Shown: piece by piece, positions 18,005 to 31,138 of the stretch | Layout of the letters: each line of letters starts with the position of its first letter | How positions within the stretch are numbered: position 1 is the stretch's first letter | Assembly (NCBI RefSeq): GCF_000283655.1 | Contig: NC_016622.1 | Span: 2,058,501-2,122,500, forward strand | Direction of reading: 5' to 3' | Origin: Azospirillum lipoferum 4B | GTDB taxonomy: Bacteria; Pseudomonadota; Alphaproteobacteria; Azospirillales; Azospirillaceae | DNA: 64,000 nucleotides | Made by a program: the position numbers and the translations under genes | The notes under the pieces: generated by a model | The model's input: the letters and a program-made list of their open reading frames with translations, nothing else | What the model was told of the DNA's origin: nothing | The model's database searches: none

Positions 18005-19531
18005 TTACCGAGCGGCGACCGAGACGCCGGACGCGGCGTGCGACGCGGCCAGCTTGGTCTGGTAGGTCTGGATCAGCTGCTCGACCGATGCCGAGGTGAC
18101 GTTCAGGAAGCTGCTGGGATAGACGCCCATCCACAGGACGACGGCGACCAGCGGCAGGAACACCGCGATCTCGCGCGGGGTCATGTCGAACATCGCCTTG
18201 ACGTCCGGCTTCACCAGCTTGCCGTAGACGATGCGGCGGTACAGCCACAGCGCATAGGCGGCGCCCAGCACCATGCCGGTGGCGGCAAGCGCGGCGACCC
18301 AGGTGTTGTCCTGGAAGACGCCGAGCAGCACCAGGAACTCGCCGACGAAGCCGGCGGTGCCCGGCAGACCGACCGAGGCCATGGTCATGAACAGGAAGAC
18401 CACCGCGTATTTCGGCATGTTCTTCACGAGGCCGCCGTAGCGGGAGATTTCGCGGGTGTGCAGCCGGTCATAGACGACGCCGACGCACAGGAACAACGCA
18501 CCCGACACCACGCCGTGCGACAGCATCTGGAACACCGAGCCTTCGATGCCCTGCTGGTTCAGCGCGAACATGCCGATGGTGACGAAGCCCATGTGGGCGA
18601 CCGACGAGTAGGCGATCAGCTTCTTCATGTCCTCCTGCGCGAGAGCGACCAGCGAGGTGTAGATCACGGCGACGACCGACAGGGTGTAGATCAGCGGCGC
18701 GAAATACTCGGTGGCTTCCGGCAGGATCGGAATGTTGAAGCGCAGGAAGCCGTAGCCGCCCATCTTCAGCAGTACGCCGGCCAGGATGACCGAACCGGCG
18801 GTCGGCGCCTCGACGTGGGCGTCCGGCAGCCAGGTGTGGACCGGCCACATCGGCACCTTCACCGCGAAAGAGGCGAAGAAGGCCAGCCACAGCCACAGCT
18901 GCATGTTGCGCGGGAACTGGGTGGCGGTGATGGTCGGGATGTCGGTGGTGCCGGCCACGAAATACATGGCCAGGATCGCCAGCAGCATCAGGACCGAGCC
19001 GAGCAGCGTGTAGAGGAAGAACTTGAAGGCGGCATAGACGCGGCGCGGACCGCCCCAGACACCGATGATCAGGAACATCGGGATCAGGACACCTTCGAAG
19101 AACATGTAGAACAGCACGAAGTCCAGCGCGCAGAACATCCCGATCATCAGGGTTTCCAGCGCGAGGAAGGCCATCATGTATTCCTTCACCCGGACCTGCA
19201 CCGACTCCCAGCTCGCCAGGATGCACAGCGGCATCAGGAAGCCGGACAAGACGACGAACAGCACCGAGATGCCGTCGACGCCCATGTGGTAGTTGATGCC
19301 GAATTCCGGGATCCAGCCCGCCTTCTCGACCATCTGATAGCCGGGATTGCGCGGATCGAAGTTGGCCCAGACGAGCAGCGTCAGCACGAAGGTGACGAGC
19401 GTCGTCCACAGCGAGATGTACCGCACGTTCCGCAGCACGTCCGGGGAATTGCCCCGGCAGAACAGCAGGATCAGCGCGACGCCCACAAGCGGCAGGAAGG
19501 TCGCGAACGACAGGATCGGCCAGCTAGCCAT
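18005..19531 (-). CDS. nuoM: NADH-quinone oxidoreductase subunit M
   Basis: The 508-residue polytopic subunit has [35 protein letters not shown], the antiporter-like signature [19 protein letters not shown] and [19 protein letters not shown]. It is a proton-pumping membrane-arm subunit of complex I. It lies 25 bases after nuoL and 13 bases before nuoN. Confidence 0.96.
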   Translation of the reverse strand: MASWPILSFATFLPLVGVALILLFCRGNSPDVLRNVRYISLWTTLVTFVLTLLVWANFDPRNPGYQMVEKAGWIPEFGINYHMGVDGISVLFVVLSGFLMPLCILASWESVQVRVKEYMMAFLALETLMIGMFCALDFVLFYMFFEGVLIPMFLIIGVWGGPRRVYAAFKFFLYTLLGSVLMLLAILAMYFVAGTTDIPTITATQFPRNMQLWLWLAFFASFAVKVPMWPVHTWLPDAHVEAPTAGSVILAGVLLKMGGYGFLRFNIPILPEATEYFAPLIYTLSVVAVIYTSLVALAQEDMKKLIAYSSVAHMGFVTIGMFALNQQGIEGSVFQMLSHGVVSGALFLCVGVVYDRLHTREISRYGGLVKNMPKYAVVFLFMTMASVGLPGTAGFVGEFLVLLGVFQDNTWVAALAATGMVLGAAYALWLYRRIVYGKLVKPDVKAMFDMTPREIAVFLPLVAVVLWMGVYPSSFLNVTSASVEQLIQTYQTKLAASHAASGVSVAAR

Positions 19532-19556
19532 TGTTGTTGTTCTCCTTCGATACCGC

Positions 19557-21653
19557 TCAGCCGAAGACCGACAGCCAGGCGACGAACAGGACGACCCCGA
19601 TCACCATGGCAAAGGCGTAGTGATAGACGTAACCGGACTGCAGACGGCTGGCGCGCGCCGCGACATCGCGGGTGGCGGCGGCGACGCCGTCGGGACCGAC
19701 GCCGTCGATCACCGCACCGTCGCCCGCCTTCCACAGCCCATAGCCCAGGGCCTTGGCCGGACGGGTGAACAGCGCGTCATACAGCTCGTCGAAGTACCAC
19801 TTGTTGTAGAGGAACTGGTGGATGCCGCGGAAGGTACCGGCGATCTGGCCCGGCAGGCGCGGCATCATGATGTAGCCGACATAAGCCATGGCGATGCCGA
19901 TCAGGCCGACCACCAGCGGGGCCAGCTTGACCCAGCCCGGGGTGTGGTGGTGCGCCGCCTCGATGGTGTCGTGGTCGTGCAGGACCATCAGGGCCTTGCC
20001 CCAGAACTCGGCGCGGTCGTGGCCGATGAACCACTCGTGGAAGCCGACGCCGGCGAACAGCGCGCCCAGGGTCAGCACCGCCAGCGGCACCAGCATGACG
20101 ACCGGCGACTCATGGGCGTGATCGTAGACCTTCTTGTCCATCCGCGGCGTGCCGTGGAAGGTCATGAACAGAAGGCGCCAGGAGTAGAAGGCGGTCAGCA
20201 GCGCGGCGGCAATGCCGAGCGCGAAGGCGAAGCGCCCCACCCCGCTGCCCGAGGCGAAGGCCGCCTCAAGGATCATGTCCTTGGAATAATAGCCGGCGAA
20301 GAAGGGCAGACCGGCCAGTGCCAGGTTGCCGATCCACATCATCGCGTAGGTAGCGGGGATCTTGCGCCAGACGCCGCCCATCTTGCGCATATCCTGCTCA
20401 TGGTGCAGGGCATGGATGACGGAGCCGGCGCCGAGGAATAGCAGCGCCTTGAAGAAGGCGTGCGTGAACAGGTGGAACATGGCGGCGCCATAGGCCGACA
20501 CGCCGATGGCGAAGAACATGTAGCCGAGCTGCGACATCGTCGAATAGGCGATGACCCGCTTGATGTCGAACTGGGTGAAGCCGATGGTCGCGGCGACGAA
20601 GGCGGTCAGGCCGCCGACCACCGCGACGACTTCCAGCGCCGTCGGCGCGTATTCGAACACCGGGGACAGGCGGCAGAGCATGAAGACGCCGGCGGTCACC
20701 ATGGTGGCCGCGTGGATGAGCGCCGACACCGGAGTCGGGCCTTCCATCGCGTCCGGCAGCCAGGTGTGCAGGCCGAGCTGCGCCGACTTGCCCATGGCGC
20801 CCATGAACAGCAGCAGGCAGGCAACGGTCAGGCCGTTGAAATCCCAGCTGAGGAAATGCAGCGTCTCGCCGGTCAGCGTCGGGGCCTTGGCGAAGATCGC
20901 GTCGAACTGGACCGAGCCGGTCAGCACGAAGATCGCGAAGATACCGAGCGCGAAGCCGAAGTCGCCGACACGGTTGACCAGGAAGGCCTTCATGGCGGCG
21001 GCGTTGGCCGAGGGCTTCTCGTACCAGAAGTTGATCAGCAGGTAGGAGGCGAGACCGACGCCCTCCCAGCCGAAGAACAGCTGAACGAGGTTGTCCGCAG
21101 TCACCAGCATCAGCATGGCGAAGGTGAACAGCGACAGGTAGCCCATGAAGCGCGGCTTCTGCGGATCCTCGGCCATGTAGCCGATGGAGTAGACATGCAC
21201 GCAGGCCGAGACGGTGTTCACGACGATCAGCATCACCGCGGTGAGCTGGTCGACGCGCAGCGCCCACTTAACGTCCAGCGTGCCGCTCTGGATCCAGGTC
21301 ATCAGCTCGATGGTGCGCGGGTGACCGCCGACGGCGACGTCGAAGAACAGCACCCAGGAGAGGATCGCCGACACCAGCACGGCGCCGGCGGTCACGAACT
21401 GCGAGACGCGGTCGCCGACGGTCGGCGGGCCGGCGACGGCATGATGGTCGTCATGCCCGTCGTCGTGGCCATGATCGTCGTGGGAATGGTCGTCATGGGC
21501 GTGGGCGATCTGGGCGTGCCCGTGATCGTCATGGCCATGACCGTGGCTTCCGTGACCCGCAGCTGCCGGCTCGGCCTTCGGCCCGCCGAACAGCGCGATC
21601 GATCCGGCGACGAGGAACGCCAGGAACGGAAGGAATACGACTAGCACTTCCAT
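19557..21653 (-). CDS. nuoL: NADH-quinone oxidoreductase subunit L with a His/Asp-rich loop
   Basis: The 698-residue subunit has the expected membrane helices, [40 protein letters not shown] and [12 protein letters not shown], plus the long C-terminal amphipathic helix region. It differs from usual NuoL in the loop after the first helix: residues 34-71 hold 15 His and 10 Asp, giving a strongly metal-binding-like segment that should face one side of the membrane between helices 1 and 2. The frame before and after is intact, so it is an insertion and not a frameshift. All other features are standard. Confidence 0.96.
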   Translation of the reverse strand: MEVLVVFLPFLAFLVAGSIALFGGPKAEPAAAGHGSHGHGHDDHGHAQIAHAHDDHSHDDHGHDDGHDDHHAVAGPPTVGDRVSQFVTAGAVLVSAILSWVLFFDVAVGGHPRTIELMTWIQSGTLDVKWALRVDQLTAVMLIVVNTVSACVHVYSIGYMAEDPQKPRFMGYLSLFTFAMLMLVTADNLVQLFFGWEGVGLASYLLINFWYEKPSANAAAMKAFLVNRVGDFGFALGIFAIFVLTGSVQFDAIFAKAPTLTGETLHFLSWDFNGLTVACLLLFMGAMGKSAQLGLHTWLPDAMEGPTPVSALIHAATMVTAGVFMLCRLSPVFEYAPTALEVVAVVGGLTAFVAATIGFTQFDIKRVIAYSTMSQLGYMFFAIGVSAYGAAMFHLFTHAFFKALLFLGAGSVIHALHHEQDMRKMGGVWRKIPATYAMMWIGNLALAGLPFFAGYYSKDMILEAAFASGSGVGRFAFALGIAAALLTAFYSWRLLFMTFHGTPRMDKKVYDHAHESPVVMLVPLAVLTLGALFAGVGFHEWFIGHDRAEFWGKALMVLHDHDTIEAAHHHTPGWVKLAPLVVGLIGIAMAYVGYIMMPRLPGQIAGTFRGIHQFLYNKWYFDELYDALFTRPAKALGYGLWKAGDGAVIDGVGPDGVAAATRDVAARASRLQSGYVYHYAFAMVIGVVLFVAWLSVFG

Positions 21654-21662
21654 GGCGCCGCC

Positions 21663-21971
21663 TCAGCCCTTCATCATGTTGATGTCTTCGACTCGGATCG
21701 AGCCGCGGTTGCGGAAGTAGACCACCAGGATGGCGAGGCCGATGGCCGCCTCGGCGGCGGCGACGGTCAGGATGATCATGGCGAAGATCTGGCCGACCAG
21801 ATCGTGCAGGAAGGTCGAGAAGGCGACGAGGTTCAGGTTCACCGCCAGCAGCATCATCTCGATCGACATCAGGATGATGATGACGTTCTTCCGGTTCAGG
21901 AAGATTCCCAGCACACCCAGCGTGAAGATGATGGCCGAGACCGTCAGGTAATGTCCGAGACCGATCTCCAT
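21663..21971 (-). CDS. nuoK: NADH-quinone oxidoreductase subunit K
   Basis: The 102-residue protein has three membrane helices with the conserved glutamates in [13 protein letters not shown] and [13 protein letters not shown], which line the proton path next to NuoJ/NuoN. The ATG at 21971 gives the standard NuoK N-terminus (MEIGLGHYL). It lies 2 bases after nuoJ and 9 bases before nuoL. Confidence 0.96.
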   Translation of the reverse strand: MEIGLGHYLTVSAIIFTLGVLGIFLNRKNVIIILMSIEMMLLAVNLNLVAFSTFLHDLVGQIFAMIILTVAAAEAAIGLAILVVYFRNRGSIRVEDINMMKG

Positions 21972-21973
21972 GA

Positions 21974-22588
21974 TCACACGCCCTCCCCGGTCGTGACCTT
22001 GCGAATGACGACCACGTCTTCCCGGCGACGGGAGATCTGGGCGCCGACATTCTGTTTGCGCACGCCCGGACGGTGCCGCAGCGTCAGCACGATGGCGCCG
22101 ATCATGGCGATCAGCAGGACGATGCCCGACGCCTGGAACAGGTAGACGTACTGCGTGTACATCAGCCGGCCCAGCGCATGGGTGTTCGTCACCTGATCGA
22201 GCGCCGGCGTCGGCGCACCGGCCACCGTCGCCACATTCGGAGCGACGATCCAACCGCCCAGCACGGCCGCCAGTTCCGCCAGCAGGATCAGCCCGACGAG
22301 CGCGCCCAGCGGCAGCGCTTCCATCGCGCCCTTGCGCAGTTCGCGGAAGTTGATGTCGAGCATCATCACCACGAACAGGAACAGCACGGCGACGGCGCCG
22401 ACATAGACGATGACCAGGATCATCGCGATGAACTCGGCGCCCATCAGGACGCAGAGACCGGCCGCCTGGAAAAAGGCGAGGATCAGGAAAAGGACCGAAT
22501 GAACGGGGTTCCGCGCCGAGATGACCATCACACCGGAGGCCACCAGCAGCGCGGCGAACACGTAGAAGGCGATGCCTTGGAGTATCAT
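21974..22588 (-). CDS. nuoJ: NADH-quinone oxidoreductase subunit J
   Basis: The 204-residue membrane subunit has [34 protein letters not shown] (the conserved helix 3 that carries a pi-bulge in known structures) and five helices overall. It belongs to the membrane arm of complex I. It lies 18 bases after nuoI. Confidence 0.95.
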   Translation of the reverse strand: MILQGIAFYVFAALLVASGVMVISARNPVHSVLFLILAFFQAAGLCVLMGAEFIAMILVIVYVGAVAVLFLFVVMMLDINFRELRKGAMEALPLGALVGLILLAELAAVLGGWIVAPNVATVAGAPTPALDQVTNTHALGRLMYTQYVYLFQASGIVLLIAMIGAIVLTLRHRPGVRKQNVGAQISRRREDVVVIRKVTTGEGV

Positions 22589-22606
22589 CGTTTTTCTCGC
22601 TTCCGC

Positions 22607-23095
22607 TTACCGGTAAGGAGCCTCGGCCGCGAGGTTCTGGGCGATTTCCGCCTCCCAGCGGTCGCCGTTCGCCAGCAGCTTCTGCTTGTTGTAGAAGAGC
22701 TCTTCACGGGATTCGGTGGAGAACTCGAAGTTCGGCCCCATGACCACCGCGTCGACCGGGCAGGCCTCCTGGCACAGGCCGCAGTAGATGCACTTGGTCA
22801 TGTCGATGTCGTAGCGCGTGGTGCGGCGGCTGCCGTCGTCACGCGGTTCGGCCTCGATGGTGATGGCGAGAGCCGGGCACACCGCTTCGCACAGCTTGCA
22901 CGCGATGCAGCGCTCCTCGCCATTCGCATAGCGTCGGAGCACATGCTCGCCGCGGAAGCGGGAGCTGATGGGGCCCTTCTCATAGGGATAGTTGATCGTG
23001 ACCTTGGGCTTGAACATGTAGCGCAAGGTCAGCGCCATGCCGCCCAGCAGCTCGGTCAGGAACAGGCTGCGCGCCGCGCGGTCGAGGAACGCCAT
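22607..23095 (-). CDS. nuoI: NADH-quinone oxidoreductase subunit I
   Basis: The 162-residue protein holds two 4Fe-4S motifs, [12 protein letters not shown] and [12 protein letters not shown], which carry clusters N6a and N6b in the connecting part of the peripheral arm. The start at 23095 ([19 protein letters not shown]) gives the normal amphipathic N-terminus; a longer frame to 23158 looks unlikely. A gap of about 126 bases separates it from nuoH, the largest gap within the operon. Confidence 0.95.
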   Translation of the reverse strand: MAFLDRAARSLFLTELLGGMALTLRYMFKPKVTINYPYEKGPISSRFRGEHVLRRYANGEERCIACKLCEAVCPALAITIEAEPRDDGSRRTTRYDIDMTKCIYCGLCQEACPVDAVVMGPNFEFSTESREELFYNKQKLLANGDRWEAEIAQNLAAEAPYR

Positions 23096-23221
23096 GGCCT
23101 CTTCGTCTCCTTCCTCGCCGGCGGTCGCCCGTTTTGTGGACGGCTCGCCGGCACTCAAATCGACACACGATGGTGGGTTCGGTGCAGGCTGGCTTGTCTA
23201 AGCCCGGTTGTTACGTCCGGA

Positions 23222-24232
23222 TCACTTGGGCAGCCAGCCGAAGGTCACCAGCACGCCAGCGGTCAGCACGACCCAGAACAGCGAGAAGGGCAGGAAGACC
23301 TTCCAACCCAGCCGCATCAGCTGGTCGTAGCGGTAGCGCGGCATGGTGGCGCGAACCCAGACAAAGGTGAACAGGCACAGCGCGATCTTCAGCGCAAACC
23401 ACACGATACCCGGCACCCAGGTGAAGGGTGCGAAGGGCAGCGGGGGCAGCCAGCCACCGAGGAACAGGATGCTCGTCATCGCGCTCATCAGGATCATGTT
23501 GGCGTATTCGCCAAGGAAGAAGAGCGCGAAGGGAGCGGAGCTGTATTCCACCATGAAGCCGGCGACCAGCTCCGACTCACCTTCCGGCAGGTCGAAGGGG
23601 GCGCGGTTGGTTTCTGCCAGCGCCGAGATGAAGAACATCACGAACATCGGCAGCAGCGGGATGGCGAACCACACCGTTTCCTGCGCCTTCACGATGTCGG
23701 TCAGGTTCAGCGAACCGACGCAGAGCAGAACGGTGATGATGATGAGGCCCATCGAGACCTCGTATGACACCATCTGTGCTGCGGAGCGCAGCGCACCCAG
23801 GAAGGCGTAGCGCGAGTTCGACGCCCAGCCGGCCATCACGATGCCGTACACGCCCAGCGACGAGATCGCGAACAGGTACAGCACGCCGACATTGATGTTG
23901 GACAGCACCACCCCGTAATCGAACGGGATGACCGCCCAGGCGATCAGCGCCAGGAAGAAGGTAATCATTGGCGCGATGTAGAAGACGATGCGGTTGGCGC
24001 CTTCCGGCAGGACCTGCTCCTTCGCGAACAGCTTCAGGCCGTCGGCGAAGGGCTGCATCAGGCCGAAGGGACCGACGATGGCCGGACCCTGGCGCAGCTG
24101 CATCGCGCCCATGATCTTGCGCTCGGCATAGGTCATGAAGGCGACCGCCACCAGCAGAGGCACGGTGATCGCCAGGATTTGCAGGACCATAATGATCAGC
24201 GGCAGGAGGAAGCCGCTCCAGAACTCAGCCAT
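23222..24232 (-). CDS. nuoH: NADH-quinone oxidoreductase subunit H
   Basis: The 336-residue membrane subunit has [20 protein letters not shown] and [17 protein letters not shown] near the quinone site, [20 protein letters not shown] and the C-terminal [18 protein letters not shown]. NuoH forms the quinone chamber with NuoB and NuoD. Its start overlaps the end of nuoG by 8 bases. Confidence 0.96.
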   Translation of the reverse strand: MAEFWSGFLLPLIIMVLQILAITVPLLVAVAFMTYAERKIMGAMQLRQGPAIVGPFGLMQPFADGLKLFAKEQVLPEGANRIVFYIAPMITFFLALIAWAVIPFDYGVVLSNINVGVLYLFAISSLGVYGIVMAGWASNSRYAFLGALRSAAQMVSYEVSMGLIIITVLLCVGSLNLTDIVKAQETVWFAIPLLPMFVMFFISALAETNRAPFDLPEGESELVAGFMVEYSSAPFALFFLGEYANMILMSAMTSILFLGGWLPPLPFAPFTWVPGIVWFALKIALCLFTFVWVRATMPRYRYDQLMRLGWKVFLPFSLFWVVLTAGVLVTFGWLPK

Positions 24233-26288
24233 GGGTGCCAGTCCTCTCCTGAGCAGGGCCCACCAGCGCTTCCGTGCAGTTGGCCATCGTCACCGATGCC
24301 CGGCTGATCGGGTCGGTCATGTAGAAGTTGGTGATCGGCGTCACGAAGGGAGCGGCATCGACCGGACCCTGCGCGCCGAAGGGCGCCCAGGCGGCCGGGG
24401 TCATCTCGCCGATCGCACCGAAGATCGGATTGGCCGCCATCAGCCGCTGGCGCAGCTGGCCATGGGTGTCGAAGGGCAGCGTGGCGCCCAGGACTTCCGA
24501 CAGGGCGCGGACGATCTTCCAGTCCTCGCGCGCTTCCCCAGGCGGGAAAACCGCGAGGCGGGCGAGCTGTGGACGGCCTTCGGTGTTGACGTAGACCGCG
24601 TTCTTCTCGGTGTAGGCGGCACCCGGCAGGATCACGTCGGCGCGGTGGGCGCCGGCGTCGCCATGGTGGCCCTGATAGACGACGAAGGCGTTGCCCAGCT
24701 TCGCCGTATCGATCTCGTCGGCGCCCAGCAGATAGACGACGTCGATCTCGCCCTTCGACGCACCGTCGAGAATGCCGTGGAGATCGCGGCCACCCTCGCC
24801 CGGCAGGAAGCCGGCTTCGATGCCGCCGACCCGCGCCGCGGCGGTGTGCAGCACGTTGAAGCCGCTCCAGTCGTCGCGGAACATGCCGTACACCTCGCCG
24901 ACCAGACGGGCGGCGGCCTGCACCGCGAGACCGTCGGCGCGCTGGAAGGCGCCCATGCCGACGATGATCATCGGATTCTTGGCGGCGCGCAGGGTCTCGG
25001 AGAACGGGTGGCTGCCGTCGACCAGCTGCTGCAGAGTCTCCGGGCCGGAGCCGATCACGCTGTAGGGGTAGGTCAGGTCACGCTGCTCGCCGATGGAGGC
25101 GATGGTGACGCCGCCGGCCAGATAGCGCTTGCGGATGCGGGCGTTGACCAGCGTGCCTTCCCAGCGCGGGTTGGTGCCGACCAGCAGGATGACGTCGGCC
25201 TTCTCGATGCCGGCGATGCCCGAGTTGAACAGGTAGCCGGCCCGCACCGAGGTGTCGAACCGCGCACCGTCCTGGCGGCAATCCAAGTTCGTGGAACCCA
25301 GGCGCGACAGCAGTTCCTTCAGCGCGAACTGGGCCTCGACGTCGACCAGATCGCCGGAGATGGCGGCGATGCGGTTGCCGGGCAGGCCCTTCAGGCGCGC
25401 CGCGATGGCGGTGAAGGCATCGGCCCAGCTGGCCGGAACCAGCTTGCCGTTCTGACGAATGTAGGGGCGATCCAGGCGCTGGCGCTTCAGACCGTCATAG
25501 GAGTAGCGGCTCTTGTCGTTCAGCCACTCCTCGTTGATGTCGTCGTTCACGCGCGGCAGGACGCGCATCACCTCGGCGCCACGGGCGTCGACGCGGATGT
25601 TCGAGCCGACGGCGTCGAGGACGTCGATGGTCTCGGTCTTGCGCAGCTCCCACGGACGGGCCGTGAAGGCGTAGGGCTTGTGGGTCAGCGCGCCGACCGG
25701 GCAGACGTCGGCAAGGTTGCCCGACAGCTCCGACCCGATGGCCTTCTCGACGAAGGTGGTGATCTCCATATGCTCGCCGCGATAGACGGCGCCGACATCG
25801 GGGACACCGGCCACTTCGTTGATGAAGCGGACGCAGCGGGTGCAGTGGATGCAACGGGTCATGATGGTCTTGATGACCGGACCCATATACTTGTCCTTGA
25901 CCGCCCGCTTGTTCTCGCCGTAGCGGCCGCGGTCGAAACCGTAGGCCATGGCTTGGTCCTGCAGATCGCACTCGCCGCCCTGGTCGCAGATCGGGCAATC
26001 GAGCGGGTGGTTGATCAGCAGGAACTCCATGACGCCCTTGCGGGCCTTCAGGACTGTCTCGCTGTTGGTGCGGACGACCATTCCGTCGCCGCAGGGCATG
26101 GCGCAGGACGCGACCGGCTTGGGCGCGCGCTCCATCTCCACCAGACACATGCGGCAGTTGGCCGGCACGCTCAGGCGCTCATGGTAGCAGAAGCGCGGAA
26201 TCTCGATCCCCAGCTGCTCGCAAGCCTGGAGGATCGAGGTGCCCGGCTCGACCTCGATCTCGATCCCGTCGATGGTCAGTTTCGGCAT
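24225..26288 (-). CDS. nuoG: NADH-quinone oxidoreductase subunit G
   Basis: The 687-residue subunit has an N-terminal 2Fe-2S ferredoxin domain ([18 protein letters not shown]), the His/Cys-ligated cluster region [14 protein letters not shown], two further 4Fe-4S motifs around [10 protein letters not shown] and [10 protein letters not shown], and a C-terminal molybdopterin-enzyme-like domain without catalytic cofactor. The short length is normal for alphaproteobacterial NuoG. It lies 15 bases after nuoF. Confidence 0.96.
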   Translation of the reverse strand: MPKLTIDGIEIEVEPGTSILQACEQLGIEIPRFCYHERLSVPANCRMCLVEMERAPKPVASCAMPCGDGMVVRTNSETVLKARKGVMEFLLINHPLDCPICDQGGECDLQDQAMAYGFDRGRYGENKRAVKDKYMGPVIKTIMTRCIHCTRCVRFINEVAGVPDVGAVYRGEHMEITTFVEKAIGSELSGNLADVCPVGALTHKPYAFTARPWELRKTETIDVLDAVGSNIRVDARGAEVMRVLPRVNDDINEEWLNDKSRYSYDGLKRQRLDRPYIRQNGKLVPASWADAFTAIAARLKGLPGNRIAAISGDLVDVEAQFALKELLSRLGSTNLDCRQDGARFDTSVRAGYLFNSGIAGIEKADVILLVGTNPRWEGTLVNARIRKRYLAGGVTIASIGEQRDLTYPYSVIGSGPETLQQLVDGSHPFSETLRAAKNPMIIVGMGAFQRADGLAVQAAARLVGEVYGMFRDDWSGFNVLHTAAARVGGIEAGFLPGEGGRDLHGILDGASKGEIDVVYLLGADEIDTAKLGNAFVVYQGHHGDAGAHRADVILPGAAYTEKNAVYVNTEGRPQLARLAVFPPGEAREDWKIVRALSEVLGATLPFDTHGQLRQRLMAANPIFGAIGEMTPAAWAPFGAQGPVDAAPFVTPITNFYMTDPISRASVTMANCTEALVGPAQERTGTHG

Positions 26289-26303
26289 GGGAACGGGAAC
26301 TCC

Positions 26304-27593
<1,290 letters not shown>

Positions 27594-27609
27594 CGCTGTC
27601 CCCTCCCCC

Positions 27610-28257
27610 TCAATCGTCCGCTTGCGCGGTGTTGGCGTCCGCTTGCGCGGTGGTGAAAGCCTTCAGCGTCGTCGGGCCGCCGACCGGCTCCGAGGACTGA
27701 CGGCCGGTCTGCGAACCGGGCTTCGGCGTCTCGCCGCGCGCCAGCGCGTCGAGGATGCGCTCCATATGCTCCGGGGCCACGTCTTCGTAGTAATCGTCAC
27801 CGATCTGCACAACCGGCGCGTTGACGCAGGCGCCCGAGCACTCGACCTCGCCCAGCGTGAACTGGCCGTCGGCCGTGGTCTCGCCCACCTCGATGCCGAG
27901 CTTCTTCTTGCAGGTGTGGACAATGTCGTCCGACCCGCGCAGCCAGCAGGGCGTGGTGGTGCAGACCTGGATGTGGTGCCTGCCGACCGGGTTCTTGTTG
28001 TACATCGTGTAGAAGGTCGCGACCTCGTACACGCGGATGCGCGGCATGCCGAGCAGGTCGGCCACGGCGTCCATGGCGACGCGAGGCAGCCAGCCGCCGT
28101 TCTGGCGCTGGGCCACGTCCAGCAGCGGCATGCAGGCGCTGGCCTGCTTGCCCTGCGGGTACTTGGCGATGATGCGCTTCGCCAGCTCCAGGTTTTCCGG
28201 AGTGAAGGTGAAGCTGGTCGGCTCGGCGTGGCCGTGATCGGAAGCGGGCGCGCTCAT
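27610..28257 (-). CDS. nuoE: NADH-quinone oxidoreductase subunit E
   Basis: The 215-residue protein has a thioredoxin-like 2Fe-2S domain with ligands in [10 protein letters not shown] and [10 protein letters not shown] (cluster N1a). The ATG at 28257 overlaps the nuoD stop as ATGA. The C-terminal tail after about residue 170 is a low-complexity extension and ends in a short tandem duplication, [13 protein letters not shown], encoded by two copies of a 16-base unit (GTCCGCTTGCGCGGTG as read on the + strand). The catalytic core is standard. Confidence 0.95.
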   Translation of the reverse strand: MSAPASDHGHAEPTSFTFTPENLELAKRIIAKYPQGKQASACMPLLDVAQRQNGGWLPRVAMDAVADLLGMPRIRVYEVATFYTMYNKNPVGRHHIQVCTTTPCWLRGSDDIVHTCKKKLGIEVGETTADGQFTLGEVECSGACVNAPVVQIGDDYYEDVAPEHMERILDALARGETPKPGSQTGRQSSEPVGGPTTLKAFTTAQADANTAQADD

Positions 28258-29507
28258 CGATCGATTTCTCCGAAAACGATGTCCATCGAGGCGATGTTGG
28301 CGACGGCGTCGGCCAGCATGTGACCCTTCGACATGAAGTCCAGGCCCTGAAGATGGGCGAAGCCCGGCGCGCGGATCTTGCAGCGGTAGGGCTTGTTGGT
28401 GCCGTCCGACACCAGATACACGCCGAATTCGCCCTTGGGCGCTTCGATGGCGGTATAGGTCTCGCCGGCGGGGACGTGGAAGCCCTCGGTGAAGAGCTTG
28501 AAGTGGTGGATCAGCGCTTCCATCGAGCGCTTCATCTCGCCGCGCGGCGGCGGCGACACCTTGCGGTCCTCGATCTTGTAGGGGCCGGCCGGCATCTCCT
28601 TGCAGCACTGGCGGATGATGCGCAGCGACTGCCGCATCTCTTCCATGCGCACGAGATAGCGCGCCCAGCAGTCGCCGGTCACGCCGACCGGGACGTCGAA
28701 CTCCATGCGGTCATAGACCTCGTAGGGCTGCGACTTGCGCAGGTCCCAGGCGACGCCGGAGCCGCGCAGCATCGGACCGGTGAAGGCCCAGTCCAGCGCC
28801 TCCTCCTTGGTGACGATGCCGATGTCGACCGTGCGCTGCTTGAAGATGCGGTTCTCGGTCAGCAGGCTTTCGAGGTCGTCCATGAACTTCGGATAACGCT
28901 CGGTGAAGGCCCAGATGTCGTCCAGCAGCCCGTCCGGCAGGTCCCAGGCGACGCCGCCCGGCCGGAAATAATTGGCGTGCAGGCGGGCACCCGAAACGCG
29001 CTCGTAGAACTCCATGAGGATTTCGCGTTCCTCGAAGCCCCACAGGGCCGGCGTGATGGCGCCGACGTCGAGCGCACCCGTCGTGATCGACAGGATATGG
29101 TTCAGGATGCGCGTGATCTCCGAGAACAGGACGCGGATATACTGGGCGCGCAGCGGCGCCTTGATCTGCAGCAGGTTCTCGATGCCGAGCACATAGGCAT
29201 GCTCCATGCACATCGGGCTGACATAGTCCAGCCGGTCGAAATACGGCACGGCCTGGACGTAGGTCTTGTACTCGATCAGCTTCTCGGTGCCGCGGTGCAG
29301 CAGGCCGATGTGCGGGTCGCAGCGCTCCACCACCTCGCCGTTCAGCTCCATCACCAGACGGAGCACGCCGTGGGCGGCCGGGTGCTGCGGCCCGAAATTC
29401 ATCGTATAGGGCTTGATCTGCGTCTTGGTCTCGGGACCCGACGCGCTGATCGGCCCGGTGGGGCCAGTCGTGACGACGCCGGTCGCCGATTCGGTCGAAA
29501 CGGTCAT
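28254..29507 (-). CDS. nuoD: NADH-quinone oxidoreductase subunit D
   Basis: The 417-residue subunit shows [35 protein letters not shown] and [14 protein letters not shown], the conserved NuoD/hydrogenase-like large-subunit motifs that form the quinone site with NuoB. It is encoded separately from nuoC, unlike the fused nuoCD of E. coli. The ATG at 29507 lies 2 bases after the nuoC stop. Confidence 0.96.
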   Translation of the reverse strand: MTVSTESATGVVTTGPTGPISASGPETKTQIKPYTMNFGPQHPAAHGVLRLVMELNGEVVERCDPHIGLLHRGTEKLIEYKTYVQAVPYFDRLDYVSPMCMEHAYVLGIENLLQIKAPLRAQYIRVLFSEITRILNHILSITTGALDVGAITPALWGFEEREILMEFYERVSGARLHANYFRPGGVAWDLPDGLLDDIWAFTERYPKFMDDLESLLTENRIFKQRTVDIGIVTKEEALDWAFTGPMLRGSGVAWDLRKSQPYEVYDRMEFDVPVGVTGDCWARYLVRMEEMRQSLRIIRQCCKEMPAGPYKIEDRKVSPPPRGEMKRSMEALIHHFKLFTEGFHVPAGETYTAIEAPKGEFGVYLVSDGTNKPYRCKIRAPGFAHLQGLDFMSKGHMLADAVANIASMDIVFGEIDR

Positions 29508-29509
29508 GC

Positions 29510-30139
29510 TCACGGCTTCTTGCTCCCGTCCTGGAGGGCCGCCTTCTCGTCGCCGGGCAGCATGACGTTGGTCATGCCTTCCCACGGGCTGAGGAAGTCG
29601 AAGGCGCGGAAATCCTGGGTCAGACGGACCGGCTCGTAGATCACGCGCTTCTGGTCCTCGTCGTAGCGGGCTTCGACATAGCCGGTCAGCGGGAAGTCCT
29701 TGCGGAACGGGTGCCCCTCGAATCCGTAATCGGTGAGGATGCGGCGCAGGTCCGGGTGATTCTCGAAGAAGATGCCGAACAGGTCCCACACCTCGCGCTC
29801 GAACCAGTTGGCCGCGCTGAAGACGGACACGGCCGACGGGACCGGCGTGTCCTCGTCGGTGGCCAGCTTCACGCGCATGCGCCGGTTGTGGGTGTAGCTG
29901 AGCAGCTGGTAGACGACCTCGAACCGCTCGACGCGATCCGGGTAATCGACCGCGGTGATGTCGGTCAGCTGCTCGAACCGGGTGGCCGGATCGTCGCGCA
30001 GCGCGGTCAGCACCGTCAGGATGGCCGGCCGTTTGACCGTCACCATCAGCTCGCCGAGCCTCACCTCGACCTTCAGGACGTCGCCGCCGAGTTTGGCCGC
30101 GATGACGTCCCCGAGTTCCTTCAACGCCTGTTCGGACAT
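29510..30139 (-). CDS. nuoC: NADH-quinone oxidoreductase subunit C
   Basis: The 209-residue subunit has the 30-kDa subunit motif [20 protein letters not shown] and [19 protein letters not shown]. The N-terminal half ([14 protein letters not shown]) is variable as usual. It is a peripheral-arm structural subunit. A gap of about 94 bases with a strong hairpin separates it from nuoB. Confidence 0.95.
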   Translation of the reverse strand: MSEQALKELGDVIAAKLGGDVLKVEVRLGELMVTVKRPAILTVLTALRDDPATRFEQLTDITAVDYPDRVERFEVVYQLLSYTHNRRMRVKLATDEDTPVPSAVSVFSAANWFEREVWDLFGIFFENHPDLRRILTDYGFEGHPFRKDFPLTGYVEARYDEDQKRVIYEPVRLTQDFRAFDFLSPWEGMTNVMLPGDEKAALQDGSKKP

Positions 30140-30187
30140 GGGTGGGACCCTGCCTTCCTACTTGTCTTCAGCGCGCTTGTCGTTCGT

Positions 30188-30218
30188 CCCGCCCGGCAGC
30201 GGCATGGCTGCGGGCGGG
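30188..30218 (-). repeat. Hairpin in the nuoB-nuoC gap
   Basis: CCCGCCCG (30188-30195) pairs with CGGGCGGG (30211-30218), and an inner CAGC/GCTG pair extends the stem past a one-base bulge. No T-run follows on the transcribed strand, so it is more likely an mRNA processing or stability element than a full terminator. Confidence 0.55.
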
Positions 30219-30233
30219 AACGGTACGCCGTGG

Positions 30234-30779
30234 TCAGCGGGCGATGCGGTTGCCGCGCTTGATCTTCTTCTGGAGCTGGAGGATGCCGTAGATCAGCGCC
30301 TCCGCCGTCGGCGGGCAGCCGGGAACATAGATGTCGACCGGAACGATCCGGTCGCAGCCACGGACCACGGCGTAGGAATAGTGGTAATAACCGCCGCCGT
30401 TGGCGCAGGACCCCATGGAGATCACCCAGCGCGGCTCCGGCATCTGGTCGTAGACCTTGCGGAGAGCGGGGGCCATCTTGTTGGTCAGGGTGCCGGCGAC
30501 GATCATGCAGTCGGACTGGCGCGGGCTGGGACGCGGGATCACGCCGAAACGGTCCAGGTCATACCGGCTCATATAGGCGTGGATCATCTCCACCGCGCAG
30601 CAGGCCAGACCGAAGGTCATCGGCCACAGCGAACCGGTGCGGGCCCAGGACAGCAGGTCCTCGTACTTCGCCAGCACGAAGCCCTTGTCCTGGATCTCGT
30701 CGGAGACCGCGCGGATGTAGGCGTCCTGTTCCGGTCCGGGCGGAATCGGCGCCAGCGGCTTGGCGACCTCTACTCCCAT
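30234..30779 (-). CDS. nuoB: NADH-quinone oxidoreductase subunit B
   Basis: The 181-residue subunit has the N2 cluster ligands: the tandem Cys of [10 protein letters not shown], Cys in [19 protein letters not shown] and Cys in [16 protein letters not shown]2 is the last cluster before quinone. The ATG at 30779 has AGGAG 7 bases upstream and overlaps the nuoA end by 10 bases; a longer frame to 30800 is less likely. Confidence 0.95.
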   Translation of the reverse strand: MGVEVAKPLAPIPPGPEQDAYIRAVSDEIQDKGFVLAKYEDLLSWARTGSLWPMTFGLACCAVEMIHAYMSRYDLDRFGVIPRPSPRQSDCMIVAGTLTNKMAPALRKVYDQMPEPRWVISMGSCANGGGYYHYSYAVVRGCDRIVPVDIYVPGCPPTAEALIYGILQLQKKIKRGNRIAR

Positions 30780-31138
30780 TCCAGAGCTCCTTTCTTCCAC
30801 TCATAAATGAAGCCGATGGTCAGGATGCCCAGGAACAGCATCATCGACCAGAAGCCGAACAGCCCGATGTCGCCGAGGGCGATCGCCCAGGGGAACAGGA
30901 AGGCGACTTCCAGGTCGAAGATGATGAACAGGATCGAGACCAAATAGAACCGCACGTCGAACTTGGTGCGCGCGTCCTCGAACGGCTCGAAGCCGCATTC
31001 GTAGGGGGAGACCTTCTCGGCGTCCGGGTTCTTCGGGCTGATGACGTAGGATGCCCCAACCATCACCGCGGCCAGCGCGATGCCGATCAGCAGAAACACC
31101 AGGATCGGAAGATACTCAATGATCAGCGGAGTCGACAC
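30770..31138 (-). CDS. nuoA: NADH-quinone oxidoreductase subunit A
   Basis: The 122-residue subunit has three membrane helices, [20 protein letters not shown] with the conserved Cys loop, and [20 protein letters not shown]. The start is GTG with GGGAGGA about 7 bases upstream. It is the first gene of the complex I operon, and about 310 bases of non-coding DNA lie upstream. Confidence 0.95.
   Translation of the reverse strand: MSTPLIIEYLPILVFLLIGIALAAVMVGASYVISPKNPDAEKVSPYECGFEPFEDARTKFDVRFYLVSILFIIFDLEVAFLFPWAIALGDIGLFGFWSMMLFLGILTIGFIYEWKKGALEWE

Noticed and set aside
21441-21554. Frameshift or sequencing error as cause of the NuoL His/Asp stretch
   Set aside because: The frame is correct on both sides and the composition is a regular His/Asp/Gly pattern, so it is a real in-frame insertion.
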